From: Forficula auricularia
Taxonomy: Eukaryota > Arthropoda > Insecta > Dermaptera > Forficulidae
DNA length: 64,000 nucleotides
Assembly: GCA_024734495.1 (NCBI GenBank)
Contig: JALMQS010000030.1
Location: forward strand, 7,868,191-7,932,190
Direction: 5' to 3'
Under the pieces are notes generated by a model. The model did not search any database. It was not told the origin of the DNA and saw nothing but the letters and a program-made list of their open reading frames with translations. This document shows, in pieces, positions 39,861-51,800 of the stretch (positions are counted from its first letter, which is position 1; each line of letters starts with the position of its first letter). A program made the translations under genes and the position numbers.

Positions 39861-40030
39861 CTAGACAAATTTAATCTTAATTTATCTTTTCTTAATTATA
39901 GTAATTATTGATAGATGAAAATTTAAATAAAAAAGTTTGTTTATATTTTTTTCAATTATCTTTTATTTTTAATTGTTTTTTTAATTTTAAAACCCACTAA
40001 TAGGTTATAGTAAATATCCAACTATATATA

Positions 40031-40838
40031 GTTTTAATGTCCATCAATTTGGCTTTATTGGAAGGATAGTTTTATGCCATTAATGTTTGAATATGATTTC
40101 GGGCATGTGGCCGCCGCGGCTGGCTCGAAAATGAGATTGATCTCGATGCTGATTTTCATCGCAAAATTTTGTTCAGTGATGAGGCTCATTTTTGGTTGAA
40201 TGGCTACGTCAACAAGCAAAATTGCCGCATTTGGAGTGAAGAGAATCCACATGAGACCCTTGAGACGCCATTACATCCACAAAAACTGACTGTTTGGTGT
40301 GCTCTATGGGCTGGTGGAGTCATTGGGCCATACTTCTTCCGAAATAATGCTGGAGAGTCAGTTACCGTTAATGGAGACCGGTATAGAGCCATGATAACCG
40401 ACTATTTTGTTCCCGAATTGGATGGCATGAATGTGGATGAGTTGTGGTTCCAACAAGACGGCGCTACATGCCACACAGCGCACGTCACAATCGATTTATT
40501 GAAGGAAACATTCGATGAGCACGCAATTTCGCGGAATGGACCTGTCAATTGGCCACCAAGATCGTGTGATTTGACACCATTGGATTATTTTCTTTGGGGA
40601 TATGTGAAGTCGCTCGTCTACGCCAACAAACCAGAAACGTTAGGGGACTTGGAAGCCAACATTCGTGGCGTTATTGCCAACATACGGCCCCATATGCTCG
40701 AAAAAGTGGTTGAAAATTGGACCTGTAGAATTGGATTTATTCGAGCCAGCCGCGGCGACCACATGCCCGAAATCATATTTAAACATTAATGGCATAAAAT
40801 TATCCTTCCAATAAAGCCAAATTGATGGACATTAAAAC
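40031..40838 (+). mobile_element. Rearranged rosa-type Tc1/mariner, second snap-back copy
   Basis: The arms 40,031-40,128 and 40,739-40,838 are about 98 bp inverted copies of the 3' end (GTTTTAATGTCCATCAATTT…GCCGCGGCTGGCTCGA). The junction lies at CTCGAA|AATGAG, different from the copy at 16,811, where the arm is about 240 bp. So the two are separate rearrangements of the same family. The left outer end is truncated relative to 16,811. A poly-A run (40,892-40,911) follows a little downstream. Confidence 0.85.
40127..40789 (+). pseudogene. Rosa-type (DD41D) transposase, N-terminus missing
   Basis: The frame is open for about 220 codons and contains the whole catalytic domain: first Asp in ILFSDEAHFW, second in WFQQDGATCHT and third in DLTPLDYFLWGY, with 41 residues between the last two. 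DD41D spacing defines the rosa family of Tc1/mariner. The N-terminal DNA-binding HTH domain and promoter were lost when the 5' end was replaced by inverted 3' sequence; no ATG lies at the junction. The C-terminus (MPEIIFKH, stop at 40,789) is complete. It is not a functional gene but retains the family's catalytic core without stops. Confidence 0.9.
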
Positions 40839-40999
40839 GATTTTCTTGTGTTTTATTTCAATTCTAAAATAATTGGTTTAATAAAATTTATAAAAAAAAA
40901 AAAAAAAAAAAGATTGTTTTTAATTAACAGGTGTCTAAATCATAATAAAACAGGTGTGTTTGCAAATAATATATGTAGACCAAAACTAGAAATGCAAAA

Positions 41000-41195
41000 A
41001 ACTGGGTTCTGAGGCGTGGGGTGCATGTGGGAGGTGCCGTTATGCGGGATACGGGGGTGGGAGGCGCGGTTGGGGTGGGGTGGGGCGGAGTAGGGGCGCA
41101 GTGGTGGGGGAAAGGTGTGTGGTTTCGGGGGGCGGGGGGGTCGGGGGGTCAAAAAGCGGTTACCGTGCATTGCTCGGTGGCTCCAGATACTATAT
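41000..41195 (+). mobile_element. Helitron 3'-end fragment with strong G-rich tract
   Basis: 41,020-41,150 is G-rich (GGGGTGGGGTGGGG; GGGGGGCGGGGGGG), followed by GTTACCGTGCATTGCTCGGTGGCTCCAGATACTATA-like 3' end, a variant of the family hairpin (split here: GTGCATTGCTCGG, then CTCCAGATAC). The 5' part is missing. Confidence 0.65.
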
Positions 41196-41284
41196 ATGTA
41201 TATATATACAAGAATTGCTCGTTTAATATAATAAGAATATAATAAGATATTGAATTCATTCAAAATTTACCATTTATTTATTTA

Positions 41285-41370
41285 GAAACAGGGGTATCCA
41301 ACCTTTTGCCTTGCACGCGTCCCCCCTATTTGAAGAAAAAAATTGTCTCGGGCCGCAGATAAAATATAAT
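41285..41370 (+). mobile_element. hAT-like transposon end
   Basis: CAGGGGTATCCAACCTTTTG followed by CGGGCCGCAGATAAAAT is typical of hAT terminal regions (CAGGGGTGxxCAACC…GGGCCGCA). No partner TIR or 8-bp TSD was found, so it is probably a fragment. Confidence 0.5.
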
Positions 41371-41953
41371 AATTTTTATTATTTTATTAATAGAAAAGAG
41401 ACAATATTAAATTTTTCTTTCAGATCGGTATCTATTATAATTGTAATTATATACATTTAATCAGAAACCTTACAGCTAAAAAAATTATATCTATTGAAAA
41501 TGGAGTCGAAAATCGACCGAAATGGTGATTATTTTTCCAGAAATCTTGAAATTTAGATTCAGATTCAAAATTTAAAATTTATGATTTTATATACGGCCAT
41601 TCATTACAGTGCTGTAGCGCATGAGGCCTGCGAGCTAAAAAATAGAAAAGTATTTTACACGTAGTTAAAGTTCCTTGTCAAGAAAGTAAAAACATAATAA
41701 ACCTTATATCGTGAGAATTCATTGTGTATGTCTCCTCCGTCACAGGCTAGAAGCTCTTATGTTGTTAAAGCTAAAAATTTGTAATGTAGAAGCTAGAAAA
41801 TTCAATCCACACAAAAATCTGAAAATAAAAATTTGTGACGCCTCCGAAAACATAAAATTGTTGATGAAAATTTTTTTTTTGTTGTGCACTGTATTTATTG
41901 AGGTAGGTATTGTTGAAAACTAAACATGTCATTTTTAATTTCAAATTTTTCGC

Positions 41954-41954
<1 letters not shown>
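41371..41954. other. No recognised gene
   Basis: AT-rich. A 70-codon frame (41,711-41,923) has no known motif. Internal hAT DNA is possible given the end at 41,285. Confidence 0.35.
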
Positions 41955-41956
<2 letters not shown>

Positions 41957-41987
<31 letters not shown>

Positions 41988-42330
41988 GATATTGATGAGA
42001 GAAGGAGATATACCAGAAGGTGGATCCCCTAAAGGCTTGTATGGGCTGGCCCTCAATCGTGAAAAGAACAGAGAAGGAAAAGAAGCCGGGATCACGAGCC
42101 AATCTCAGAAACTTAGATACAATTCAATATCCAATTTACTAAGGTTTTAGGGGCTTCGAGCAGTGGTAAATTCCTCCGCGCGATAAATTCGGTTAAATTC
42201 ACCTCCTACTCTAATTTTTATTACCAGACCCTATACTTACAGAAAATGTGTGGGTATAGCCGGGAATCGAACCCGAGACCTCCGGGCTACAGTCATTTAT
42301 TCTGACCATTACACCACGGGGCGGCCGATG
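41957..42330 (-). mobile_element. tRNA-derived SINE (family 3)
   Basis: In reverse it starts GCCCCGTGGTGTAATGGTCA (A box TGGTGTAATGG) with B box GGTTCGATTCC, then a body of about 290 bp and a poly-A tail (T28 at 41,957-41,984). The tRNA-like head resembles Gly/Glu/Asp-type tRNAs, but the acceptor stem has no 3' partner, so it is not a tRNA gene. TSDs are unclear. Confidence 0.8.
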
Positions 42331-42841
42331 CCCCTGATGTGCAATATAAGCTTAGATAGTGTTCACGGTCCCTTTTTGTTTTGCTAACCAATGCATTCAA
42401 AGATTGACAAAAAGTCACAAAAGTACCTTAGTAAGGGTACCTGTTCTTAGGGCCAGTTTCATAAAAAAAAATAATCCTCGGCTTACTCAACTCCAGGTTG
42501 AGAGTTATCCTGGAGTTCCAAACAATATGAATTTCATAAAGCAAAATAGTGTCGAGTTAGCTCACCCCGAGTCAAGGTTAGAAAAATAGGTTGGCAATGG
42601 CGAAATTCCCTAGATTTTAGTTATTTTTAAAAAAAAAATTATGTTTAAATTTTTTTTTGTTTTGACATTCGTCTTGTAACCTATTATTATTTAAAAACAA
42701 TCAAATTTTTTTTCTATTTAAACATATAAAAATAAAGTGGTAAAAAAGTAAGTATATAGATACAACAAAACTGAGACAAATCATATAATTTTAAAAATTT
42801 GAAATGTATTGAATAATTGAATATTAAATTTTAGATAGAAT

Positions 42842-43081
42842 ATGGACCAATCTTCAATTAAAAATAAAAGAACTCCAAATTTCACCATAGAAGAGGAGAA
42901 ACGTTTAGTTTTCCTCGTAAATAAACATAAAGATGTGTTGGAATCTAAACGATCAGATTCTGATGCTAATTTAAAGAAAAAAAAATATGGGATGATTTGG
43001 CATCAGAATTTGGTTGGGGATTCCAATCGTCTCCGATCTAATTTTATTCTACGAAATAAATATAAAAATTTATCAAATTAA
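42842..43081 (+). pseudogene. Myb/SANT-like DNA-binding protein of Harbinger, frameshifted
   Basis: ATG at 42,842 opens a frame with RTPNFTIEEEKRLVFLVNKH and KDVLESKRSD, the start of a Myb/SANT-like domain found in the second protein of PIF/Harbinger elements, which binds the TIRs and helps import the transposase. After a run of nine A near 42,980 the homology moves to another frame (KIWDDLASEFGWG) and returns later (FILRNKYKNLSN), so two compensating frameshifts break it. The normal protein is longer. Non-functional as read. Confidence 0.7.
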
Positions 43082-43109
43082 TTAAATTAATCTTTAAGAA
43101 ATTCAAAGA

Positions 43110-44440
43110 TGTTTTTTCAAAAAGAATTCAAAACAAATCGTTATGTTATTTATTTTTATAATAATAATATTATTATTATTTTTTTATATAATAATATAAA
43201 TATAGCCAAAATATAAATGTATATAGAATTTTTAACTTATGTTAACACGGAATTAGAATAAATCAAAAGAATTCATTATATACCTAGGTATTTTTTTACA
43301 AGTAAATATCTAATAAATTAAATTAAAAAAAAATTCTAACTAAAATCGAAGAAAGCAGATATTTCTAATAAAATAGTTAAATTTTTATAAATTCAATTTT
43401 AGAATTCCGCGGAGTGAATTCGCGAGCAAATCCACTCAACGGAATTTTTAACAAATTATAAGTAAATTTGTTTTTCTAGTATATTTATACAAATATAGAA
43501 AATTATCAAATTAATTAAATTAATCTTTAAGAAATTCAAAGATGTTTTTATAAAGCGAAATTTAGAGAATACTTAGCCAGACTACCGTTTTATAAGAACC
43601 TTTGAGGTCCAGCTGATTCTCCATCCTGAACCAAGAGAGCGAAAAAAGATATGGTCCATCTAGGTGTTACCCGGTATCAATCCGCGTATAGCCCGCATGA
43701 TACCCCACCACGGACCACCCAGAGGGACATGGCATCTCAAGTTCTTATATATTACTCCCTCGATTCGACGCTTTTTACAGTCTATTCTTACATAGAGAGA
43801 TGATACAAATTAATTTAGAATTTCCGCGGAGTAATTCGCGAGCGAATTATGCTAACGAATTTATGCAAATTATAAATAAATTTGTTTTTCTAGTATATTT
43901 ATGCGGGTATCATAGAAATTATCACGATTGGATTGATACCGGTAACACCTAGATGGACCATATCTTTTTTCGCTCTCTTGGTTCGGATGGAGAATCAGCT
44001 GGACCTCAAAGGTTCTTATAAAACGGTAGTCTGGCTAAGTATTCTCTAAATTTCGCTTTATAAAAAACATCTTTGAATTTCTTAAAGATTAATTTAATTA
44101 ATTTGATAATTTTCTATATTTGTATAAATATACTAGAAAAACAAATTTACTTATAATTTGTTAAAAATTCCGTTGAGTGGATTTGCTCGCGAATTTACTC
44201 CGCGGAATTCTACGAAATTAATATATAAAAATTTAACTATTTTATTAGAAATATCTGCTTTCTTCGATTTTAGTTAGAATTTTTTTTTAATTTAATTTAT
44301 TAGATATTTACTTGTTAAAAAAATACCTAGGTATATAATGAATTCTTTTGATTTATTCTAATTCCGTGTTAACATAAATTAAAATTCTATATACATTTAT
44401 ATTTTGGCTATATTTATATTATTATATATAAAATACATCA
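43110..44440. repeat. Large near-perfect palindrome (arms ~570 bp)
   Basis: The left arm (43,110-43,680) and right arm (43,935-44,440, with its outer tail displaced to 45,210-45,250 by an insertion) mirror each other closely: CCGCGGAGTGAATTCGCGAGC / GCTCGCGAATTTACTCCGCGG, TGAGGTCCAGCTGATTCTCC / GGAGAATCAGCTGGACCTC. The loop is about 255 bp. A 48-bp segment (TAATCTTTAAGAAATTCAAA) from just after the Myb remnant recurs at 43,525, so the palindrome includes duplicated Harbinger DNA. Confidence 0.85.
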
Positions 44441-44463
44441 ACTAATATTATTATTATAATAAA

Positions 44464-45205
44464 AATTTTAAGAAAAAATAAAAACGACTTCAAAAAATTA
44501 AGTGCAACAAATATAAAAATACACTAAAAGGTATAAAATAATTATTATCTTATTTAGTTACAACTAAACGACGAAATATTAACACGAAATTACTTTTTAA
44601 AGTCGGTGCCAAACAAACTATACCTATAAGCGAGCGTACCCGCCAAACGTACTAAGTAAGATCCGTCGAGTGCGATTCATAAAAGGTATATGTTTGGCAC
44701 CAACTTCAAAAGTAATTTCGTGTTAATATTTCGTCGTTTAGTTGTAACTAAATAAGATAATAATTATTTATACCTTTTAGTGTATTTTTATATTTGTTGC
44801 ATTTAATTTTTGAAGTCGGTTTTATTTTTCTTAAAAATTTTTATTTTTCTCTTTTTAGTGATGTTATTAATAGTGATTATATCATCAGAACTTGACCAAA
44901 TTAATATGACACCATCCCTAAGACACCCCCTTTCGGATAAAAAAAGAACCATCGAAATCGGTTCATAAACAAAAGAGGTTAGGTCTAAACAAACCTAAAC
45001 AAACCTAATAAAAAAGGTCTAATACCTATGAAAAAAAATCGAAAAAAAAATGGGACCAATCGGAAGCTAGACTGGACCCAATGCAAAAAAAATTTTCAAA
45101 ATCGGTTGACAATTGGCGGAGATATGAGGTAACATAGGCACAAAAAAAAAAAAAAAAAAATTCCAATCGAATAGAGAACCTCCTCCTTTTTTGAAGTCGG
45201 TTAAA
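44464..45205 (-). mobile_element. Long-TIR element copy inserted in the palindrome
   Basis: It consists of the foldback unit (44,464-44,840) followed by the reverse of window positions 1-300 (44,841-45,205). It interrupts the right arm between 44,440 and 45,210. The right terminus reads TCCTCCTTTTTTGAAGTCGG. With the copy at 1-675 it allows the element's structure to be inferred. Confidence 0.75.
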
Positions 45206-45436
45206 AATAAATAATATAACGATTTGTTTTGAATTCTTTTTGATTTGAAACTCTAACCTATAAAACTTTTTCTAATGTCAATTGTCAATGAATAAACACA
45301 GAAGAAACACAGGCGAGCTAACTCGACACTATTTTTGTTTTATAAAATTCATATTGTTTGGAACTCCAGGATAACTCTCAACCTGGAGTTGAGTAAGCCG
45401 AGGATTATTTTTTTTTATGAAACTGGCCCTAAGAAC

Positions 45437-45960
45437 GCAACGTTAGCTGAACTCTTCCTAATTAATAATATGCCCATTGCTAGTATAGTTAAAAGTTTCC
45501 AAATAAAAATTCAGCTCCTTTTCCCTTTCTAAAATCATAATAACTAAGTGGATCTAAAATTTATAAAATAATTTGAAACATATTGATAATACTGTTCGGC
45601 CCTTGAGGATCCTCCGCCCATACCCCTAAAGAAATCGGATCTGCCCCATGTGAGCAATCCATTCACCCCTCGGACGATTTGGCTCGTCTATCTTCTATCG
45701 GTTGTGCAGGCGGCTGCCTGTTTCGATGTTTTATCAGAGAAATCAACAGAGAGGAGGCCAGCCAACTGAGTCATCAATGAATGGACCCTATATAGGGACA
45801 ATATAATGAATGAGAATCAATTATATATCAACACAAGAAAAAGATTTTTTGATTAGATAATTTTATGACAGGATTTTAATGACCCACATTTTAGATGTAA
45901 GCTCTACTGTGTACACCCATGCAGTCGGATGGAGTATTGAATTCAATTATAAAAATAATT
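45437..45960. other. Unique-looking DNA, no gene called
   Basis: GC-richer at 45,600-45,760 without a supported frame. A TATATAGGGACAATATAATG stretch has no evident repeat partner. Confidence 0.35.
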
Positions 45961-45965
45961 TTTAT

Positions 45966-46200
45966 AAAAAAAAAATAAAACCGACTTCAAAAAAATTAAA
46001 ATGCAATAAATAAAATAATAAGAACTTAAAAATCAAATAAAATACACTAAAAGGTATAAAATAATTATCTAATGTAGTTACAACTAAACGACGAAATATT
46101 AACATGAAATCCCTTATTGAAGTCGGTTCAAAAATATACATTCTATGGATTGCACTCAACGGATCTTACTTAGTACGTTTGGCGGGTAAGCTCGCTTATA
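45966..46200 (+). repeat. Partial copy of the CCGACTTC foldback
   Basis: AAACCGACTTCAAAAAAATT…ACTAAACGACGAAATATTAAC matches 300-440; the following ACGGATCTTACTTAGTACG matches the foldback's spacer in reverse, so half the element has been flipped or lost. It directly precedes the second 126-bp array. Confidence 0.65.
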
Positions 46201-46219
46201 TAGTTTGTTTAGCACCCAT

Positions 46220-47490
46220 TATGGTGGTTAGTTTTTGCATTTTTAGGCTTCTGGGGACCCACTGATTATGTATACAAAATTTGGTTGAGTTTGGTCAAAT
46301 GGAGAAGATTTTCATTTTTTGATCCTCCGCCCCCCCCCCCCCCATTTTGGACGGTTAGATTTTGCATTTTTAGGCTTCTGGGGACCCACTGATTATGTAT
46401 ACAAAATTTGGTTGAGTTTGGTCAAATGGAGAAGATTTTCATTTTTTGATCCTCCGCCCCCCCCTCCCCCATTTTGGACGGTTAGATTTTGCATTTTTAG
46501 GCTTCTGGGGACCCACTGATTATGTATACAAAATTTGGTTGAGTTTGGTAAATGGAGAAGATTTTCATTTTTTGATCCTCCGCCCCCCCCCCTCCCCATT
46601 TTGGACGGTTAGATTTTGCATTTTTAGGCTTCTGGGGACCCACTGATTATGTATACAAAATTTGGTTGAGTTTGGTAAATGGAGAAGATTTTCATTTTTT
46701 GATCCTCCGCCCCCCCCCCCCCCATTTTGGACGGCTAGATTTTGCATTTTTAGGCTTCTGGGGACCCACTGATTATGTATACAAAATTTGGTTGAGTTTG
46801 GTAAATGGAGAAGATTTTCATTTTTTGATCCTCCGCCCCCCCCCCCCCCATTTTGGACGGTTAGATTTTGCATTTTTAGGCTTCTGGGGACCCACTGATT
46901 ATGTATACAAAATTTGGTTGAGTTTGGTAAATGGAGAAGATTTTCATTTTTTGATCCTCCGCCCCCCCCCCCCCATTTTGGACGGTTAGATTTTGCATTT
47001 TTAGGCTTCTGGGGACCCACTGATTATGTATACAAAATTTGGTTGAGTTTGGTAAATGGAGAAGATTTTCATTTTTTGATCCTCCGCCCCCCCCCCCCCC
47101 ATTTTGGACGGCTAGATTTTGCATTTTTAGGCTTCTGGGGACCCACTGATTATGTATACAAAATTTGGTTGAGTTTGGTAAATGGAGAAGATTTTCATTT
47201 TTTGATCCTCCGCCCCCCCCCCCCATTTTGGACGGTTAGATTTTGCATTTTTAGGCTTCTGGTGGACCCACTGATTATGTATACAAAATTTGGTTGAGTT
47301 TCGTCCAATGGAGAAGAATTTTCATTTTTTGATCCTCCGCCCCCCCCCCCATTTTGGGCGGTTAGTTTTTGCATTTTTAGGCTTCTGGGGACTCACTAGA
47401 ATATGTATACAAAATTTGGTTGAGTTTGGTCAAATGGAGCAAGAATTTTCATTTTTTTGACCATCCCTCCATTTTGGGTGGTTAGTTTTT
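46220..47490. repeat. Second tandem array, 124-127 bp monomer, 10 copies
   Basis: GGCTTCTGG recurs at 46,246, 46,373, 46,500, 46,627, 46,753, 46,879, 47,004, 47,130, 47,254 and 47,380. The monomer is the same as in 3,845-5,160 but with fixed differences (GGCTTC for GACTTC, GGAGAAG for GGCAAAG, GATCC for GACCC, GGACGG for GAACGG). Each array is homogeneous within itself, so they expanded or were homogenised independently. Confidence 0.95.
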
Positions 47491-48229
47491 GCTATTGTTT
47501 TTTATTTATACCTCTTCAAAATGTGGTAGATCTTTATGCCCCACCCTGTATAATGAAAATAAAAAATAAAATAAAAAATATTAAAATTTTCTAATTTTAA
47601 TAGATATATAATAATATTCATTGTAAAGTATTTGTGGGTTTTAAAATAAAAAAACCAATTAAAAAATAATAAACTGCTCCCTGCATGAAGCAGTTTCTGT
47701 GGCGTCTCCACAAGTGGACGCAGTCGGCACTTAGGACAGGACTGTGCTGAAGCTCAAAATGCCCGCCTCTACTTAAAAACATGGTTCACAAAAAATGCCC
47801 GACCTGCGCCAAATACTGTATATACCAATACAGGACAGTCTGTCAAAATACAATAGAAAAGCAAACTGTTTTTGGTCTCATGAATTTGAGCGCCACCATG
47901 CGAGCAAAATGGAAATCTTACAGTCAAATCCGACTTTCGGCTACCGACAAAATTAAAAAAAAAACTTGAGCATCATGGAAAAAATATATATTGTGTCCGT
48001 TTAATGTTATATATGATTTAATAAGATCAATTTTAAATAATTTACGAATTTTAATATTATGCGCTTTATGTAGTTTACTTTTTCTCGCTAGAGTGTGCTA
48101 TTTTCAGGGTACCATATTTTTGACAGGCTGTCCTGTATTGTTATATACAGTTATTGCCTGCGCTGCGGAGCTGCGTCTCCAGTGTGCGCTCGGCGTAAGA
48201 ATTATGATTTACGTTATTTTCTCATGGAT
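47491..48229. repeat. Diverged inverted-repeat region
   Basis: ACTGTATATACCAATACAGG…GACAGTCTGTCAAAATA (47,816-47,852) mirrors TATTTTTGACAGGCTGTCC…TATATACAGT (48,112-48,152). The 260-bp loop is AT-rich. GC-richer patches outside (47,690-47,770; 48,155-48,200) are not clearly paired. No gene is supported. Confidence 0.5.
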
Positions 48230-48837
48230 TATATGATCAGAACTTGACCAAATTAATATGTGACAACCCCTAAGGTATCTCTTTTCCAATCATCAAAATC
48301 GGTCAATAAACAAAGAAGTTATGCGTGAACATACATAACAAATAGGCCCACAATTTATAGCTTAATTATTTATTGTACCAGAGTGATTTTCGAAATTCAC
48401 GGTAACTTAAGAATAGCCAGAAAGTTCACACTTGGTGCCATTTTGGAACTTACTGTATCAGTGAGAGATGATCAAAAGATATCGGGTACTTTCAATCATT
48501 CTAACACCATGAAATTTCACATGCTGGTAGAGTTTGGTACACAAATAAAGGAAAAATCCCCAAAATTCATACTTTCTCTCTTTCAACCCCTAAAATGAAA
48601 AACGGAAATTTGCATCTATTATAGATGAAATTAATCTAGGATCCTAAAATTTGGTGTAAATAAGTTGCAGTAAAAACCCGTTTGTTGAGTAAGTTCTTAT
48701 TAGTTAACATAAAACGGATTTCACTGAACTAGAATTTACTGATGTTGGTTGAGTTTGTTTCAAAGACTAGATTCTTAATTTTTGTCCTTTTGCCTCATTT
48801 TGGGAGCACTTAAAACAATCAAATTTATAAGTGAAAG
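48230..48837. repeat. Transition zone of repeat relics
   Basis: 48,232-48,330 resembles the internal part of the long-TIR element (ATCAGAACTTGACCAAATTAATATG). 48,745-48,815 resembles one diverged 123-bp monomer (GGTTGAGTTTG…TTTTTGTCCTTTTGCCTCATTTTGGG). The 178-bp satellite starts directly afterwards. Confidence 0.55.
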
Positions 48838-51800
48838 TTGATAAGGGTCCCCCTTATCATCAGTTTTCCACTTATCATCAGTTTTTCATCAATTTTTTCG
48901 GAAATAAAACATTTGAATTTCGAAGGGATTATACTTATTTCTAGTAGAGTATTTTATAAAGATATAGAAATTATTAATTTTGTCAGTGAAACTCCTGCAA
49001 TTGCATTTTTTATAGACGTTTAATTTTATGGTGTTTAAAAGGGTCCCCCCTTTATCATAAGTTTTTCAATTTTTTCGGAAAATAAATATTTGAAATTTCG
49101 AAGGGATTATACTTATTTCTAGTAGAGTATTTTATAAAGATATAGAAAATAATTTTGTCAAAGAAACTCTAAAAAATTTACTTTATACCGTTGAATTTTA
49201 TGTGAAAGTTGATATGTCCCCATTTATCATCAGTTTTTCACTTGGAAAATAAATATTTGAATTCCCGAAGGATTATACTTATTTCTAGTAGAGTATTTAG
49301 TGAAAAGATATAGAAAACAATAATTTTGTCAAAGAAACTCTAAAAAATTTATTTTTATACTAAAAGAATTTTTGTTGAAAAGGGTCCCCCTTATCATCAG
49401 TTTTTCAATTTTGGAAAATAAATATTTGAATTGAAGGGATTATACTTATTTCTAGTAGAGTATTTTATAAAGATAGAAAATAATAATTTCGTCAAAAGAA
49501 ACCTAAAAAATTATTTTTGTGCACGTTGAATTTTAGGAGTTGAAAAGGGTCCCTTATCATCAGTTTTTCAATTTTTTCGGAAAAATAAATATTTGAATTT
49601 CGAAGGGATTATACTTATTATAGTAGAGTATTTTATAAAGATATAGAAAATAATAATTTTGTCAAAGAAACTCTAAAAAATTTACTTTTATACCGTTGAA
49701 TTTTATAAAAAGTTGAGGCGTCCCACTGTCATCAGTTTTCAATTTTTCAAAATAAATATTTTGAATTTCGAAGGGATTATACGCATTTCTAGTAGAGTAT
49801 TTTTATAAAGATATAGAAATTATCAATTTTGTCAAAGAAACTCTAAAAAATTTACTTTTTCCGTTAATTCTTATGCGAGTTGAAAAGGGTCCCCCCTTAT
49901 CATCAGTTTTTCAATTTTTTCGAAAATAAATATTTGAATTTCTGAAGGGATTATATTTCATTTCTAGTAGAGTATTTTATAAAGAGAGAAAATAGCATTT
50001 TGGCTAAAGAAAACTCTAAAAAATTTACTTTTATACCGTTGAATTTTTATGTGAAAGTTGATAAGTGTCCTCACTATCACTGAAGTTAAATTTTTTTGGA
50101 AAATAAATATTTAATTTTTGAAGGGATTATACTTATTTCTAGAGTATTTTAAAGATATAGAAAATAATAATTTTGTCAAAGAAACTCTAAAAAATTTACT
50201 ACCGTTGAATTTATGTGTGAAAGCGGAAAAGGGTCCCCCTACTATCAGTTTTTCAATTTTTTTTTGGAAAATAAATATTTGAATTTCGAAGGGATTATAC
50301 TTCTATTTTCTCTAGTAGAGTATTTTATAAAGATATAGAAAATAATAATTTTGTCAAAAGAAACTCTAAAAAAAGTTACTTTTTATATCGTTGAATTTCC
50401 ATGTGAAAGTTGAAAAGGGTCCCTTATCATCAGTTTTTCAATTTTTTAAAACAAATATTTGAATTTCGAAGGGATTATATGCTTTGCTTCTAGTAGAGTA
50501 CTTTGCAAAGATATAGAAAATAATAATTTTGTCGTTAGAAACTCTAAAAAAAGTTACTTTTTATATCGTTGAATTTTATGTGAAAGTTGAAAAGGGTCCC
50601 TCTGACAGTCAGTTATTTTTCAATTTTTTGGAAAATAAATATTTGAATTTCGAAGGGATTATACTTATTTCTAGTAGAGTATTTTATAAAGATATAGAAA
50701 AAATAATAATTTTGTCAAAGAAACTCTAAAAAGTTACTTTTTATATCGTTAATTTTATGTGAAAGTTGAAAAGGGTCCCTCCCTTATCATCAGTTTTTCA
50801 ATTTTTTTGGAAAATAAAATATTTCAATTTGAAGCATTATACTGTTTGTAGAGATGCATAAAGATATAGAAAATAATACTTTATTTAAAGGAAAATCAAA
50901 AAAGTTACGGGTTTTTTTTTATCGTTGAATTTTATGTGAAAGTTGATAAGTGTCCCCACTTATCATCAGTTTTTCAATTTTTTTGGAAAATAAATATTTT
51001 GAATTTCGAAGGATTATACTTATTTCTAGTAGAGTATTTTGCGAAAAGATATAAGTAATAATTTTGTCAAAGAAACTCTAAAAAAGTTACTTTTTTATAT
51101 CGTTGAATTTTTATGTGAAAGTTGAAAAGGGTCCCCTTATCATCAGTTTTTCAATTTTTTTGGAAAAATAAAATATTTGAAATTTTCAAATAGATTATAA
51201 TTTTTATTTCTAGTAGAGTATTTTATATAAAGATATAGAAAATAATAATTTTGGCTTTCAAAGAAACTCTAAAAAATTTACTTTTTATACCGTTGAATTT
51301 TATAGAAAAGTTGAGGCGTCCCCACTATCAGTTTTTCAATTTTTTTGGAAAAATAAATATTTGAATTTCGAAGGGATTATACTCATTTCAGTAGAGTATT
51401 TATGGAAGATATAGAAAAATAATAATTTTGTCACAAACTCTAAAAAAATTTACTTTTAATACCGTTGAATTTATATGAAAGTTAGTAAATCTCCTTATCA
51501 TCTGTTTTTTCAATTTTTTTTGGAAAAATAAATATTTGAATTTCGAAGGGATTATACTTATTTCTAGTAGAGTATTTTATAAAGATATAGAAAATAATAA
51601 TTTTGTCAAAGAAACTCTAAAAAATTTACTTTATACCGTTGAATTTTATGTGAAAGTTGAAAAGGGTCCCCCCTTATCATCAGTTTTTCAATTTTTTTCG
51701 GAAATAAATATTTGAATTTTTCGAAGGGATTATACTATTTAGTGAGTATTTTTTATAAAGATATAGAAAATAATAATTTTGTCAAAGAAACTCTAAAAAT

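Larger units (their letters stand above)
42448..45436. mobile_element. 3-kb Harbinger-like composite with ~130-bp TIRs
   Basis: GGGCCAGTTTCATAAAAAAA…CTCCAGGTTGAGAGTTATCC at 42,450 is repeated inverted at 45,312-45,436. Between them lie a Myb/SANT gene remnant, a large palindrome and a secondary insertion (44,464-45,205). GGGCC ends next to TTA/TAA and the Myb/SANT-type gene both point to PIF/Harbinger. No DDE transposase is left, so the element is non-autonomous. TIR pairing extends to GTTCTTAGGGCC, which blurs the exact TSD. Confidence 0.7.

Noticed and set aside
42240..42330. tRNA gene on the minus strand
   Set aside because: A and B boxes are good, but the acceptor stem lacks a 3' partner and the sequence continues into a SINE body with a poly-A tail.
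46319..47297. Open frames up to 151 codons in the second 126-bp array
   Set aside because: Same cause as in the first array; frames shift wherever the poly-C tract changes length.
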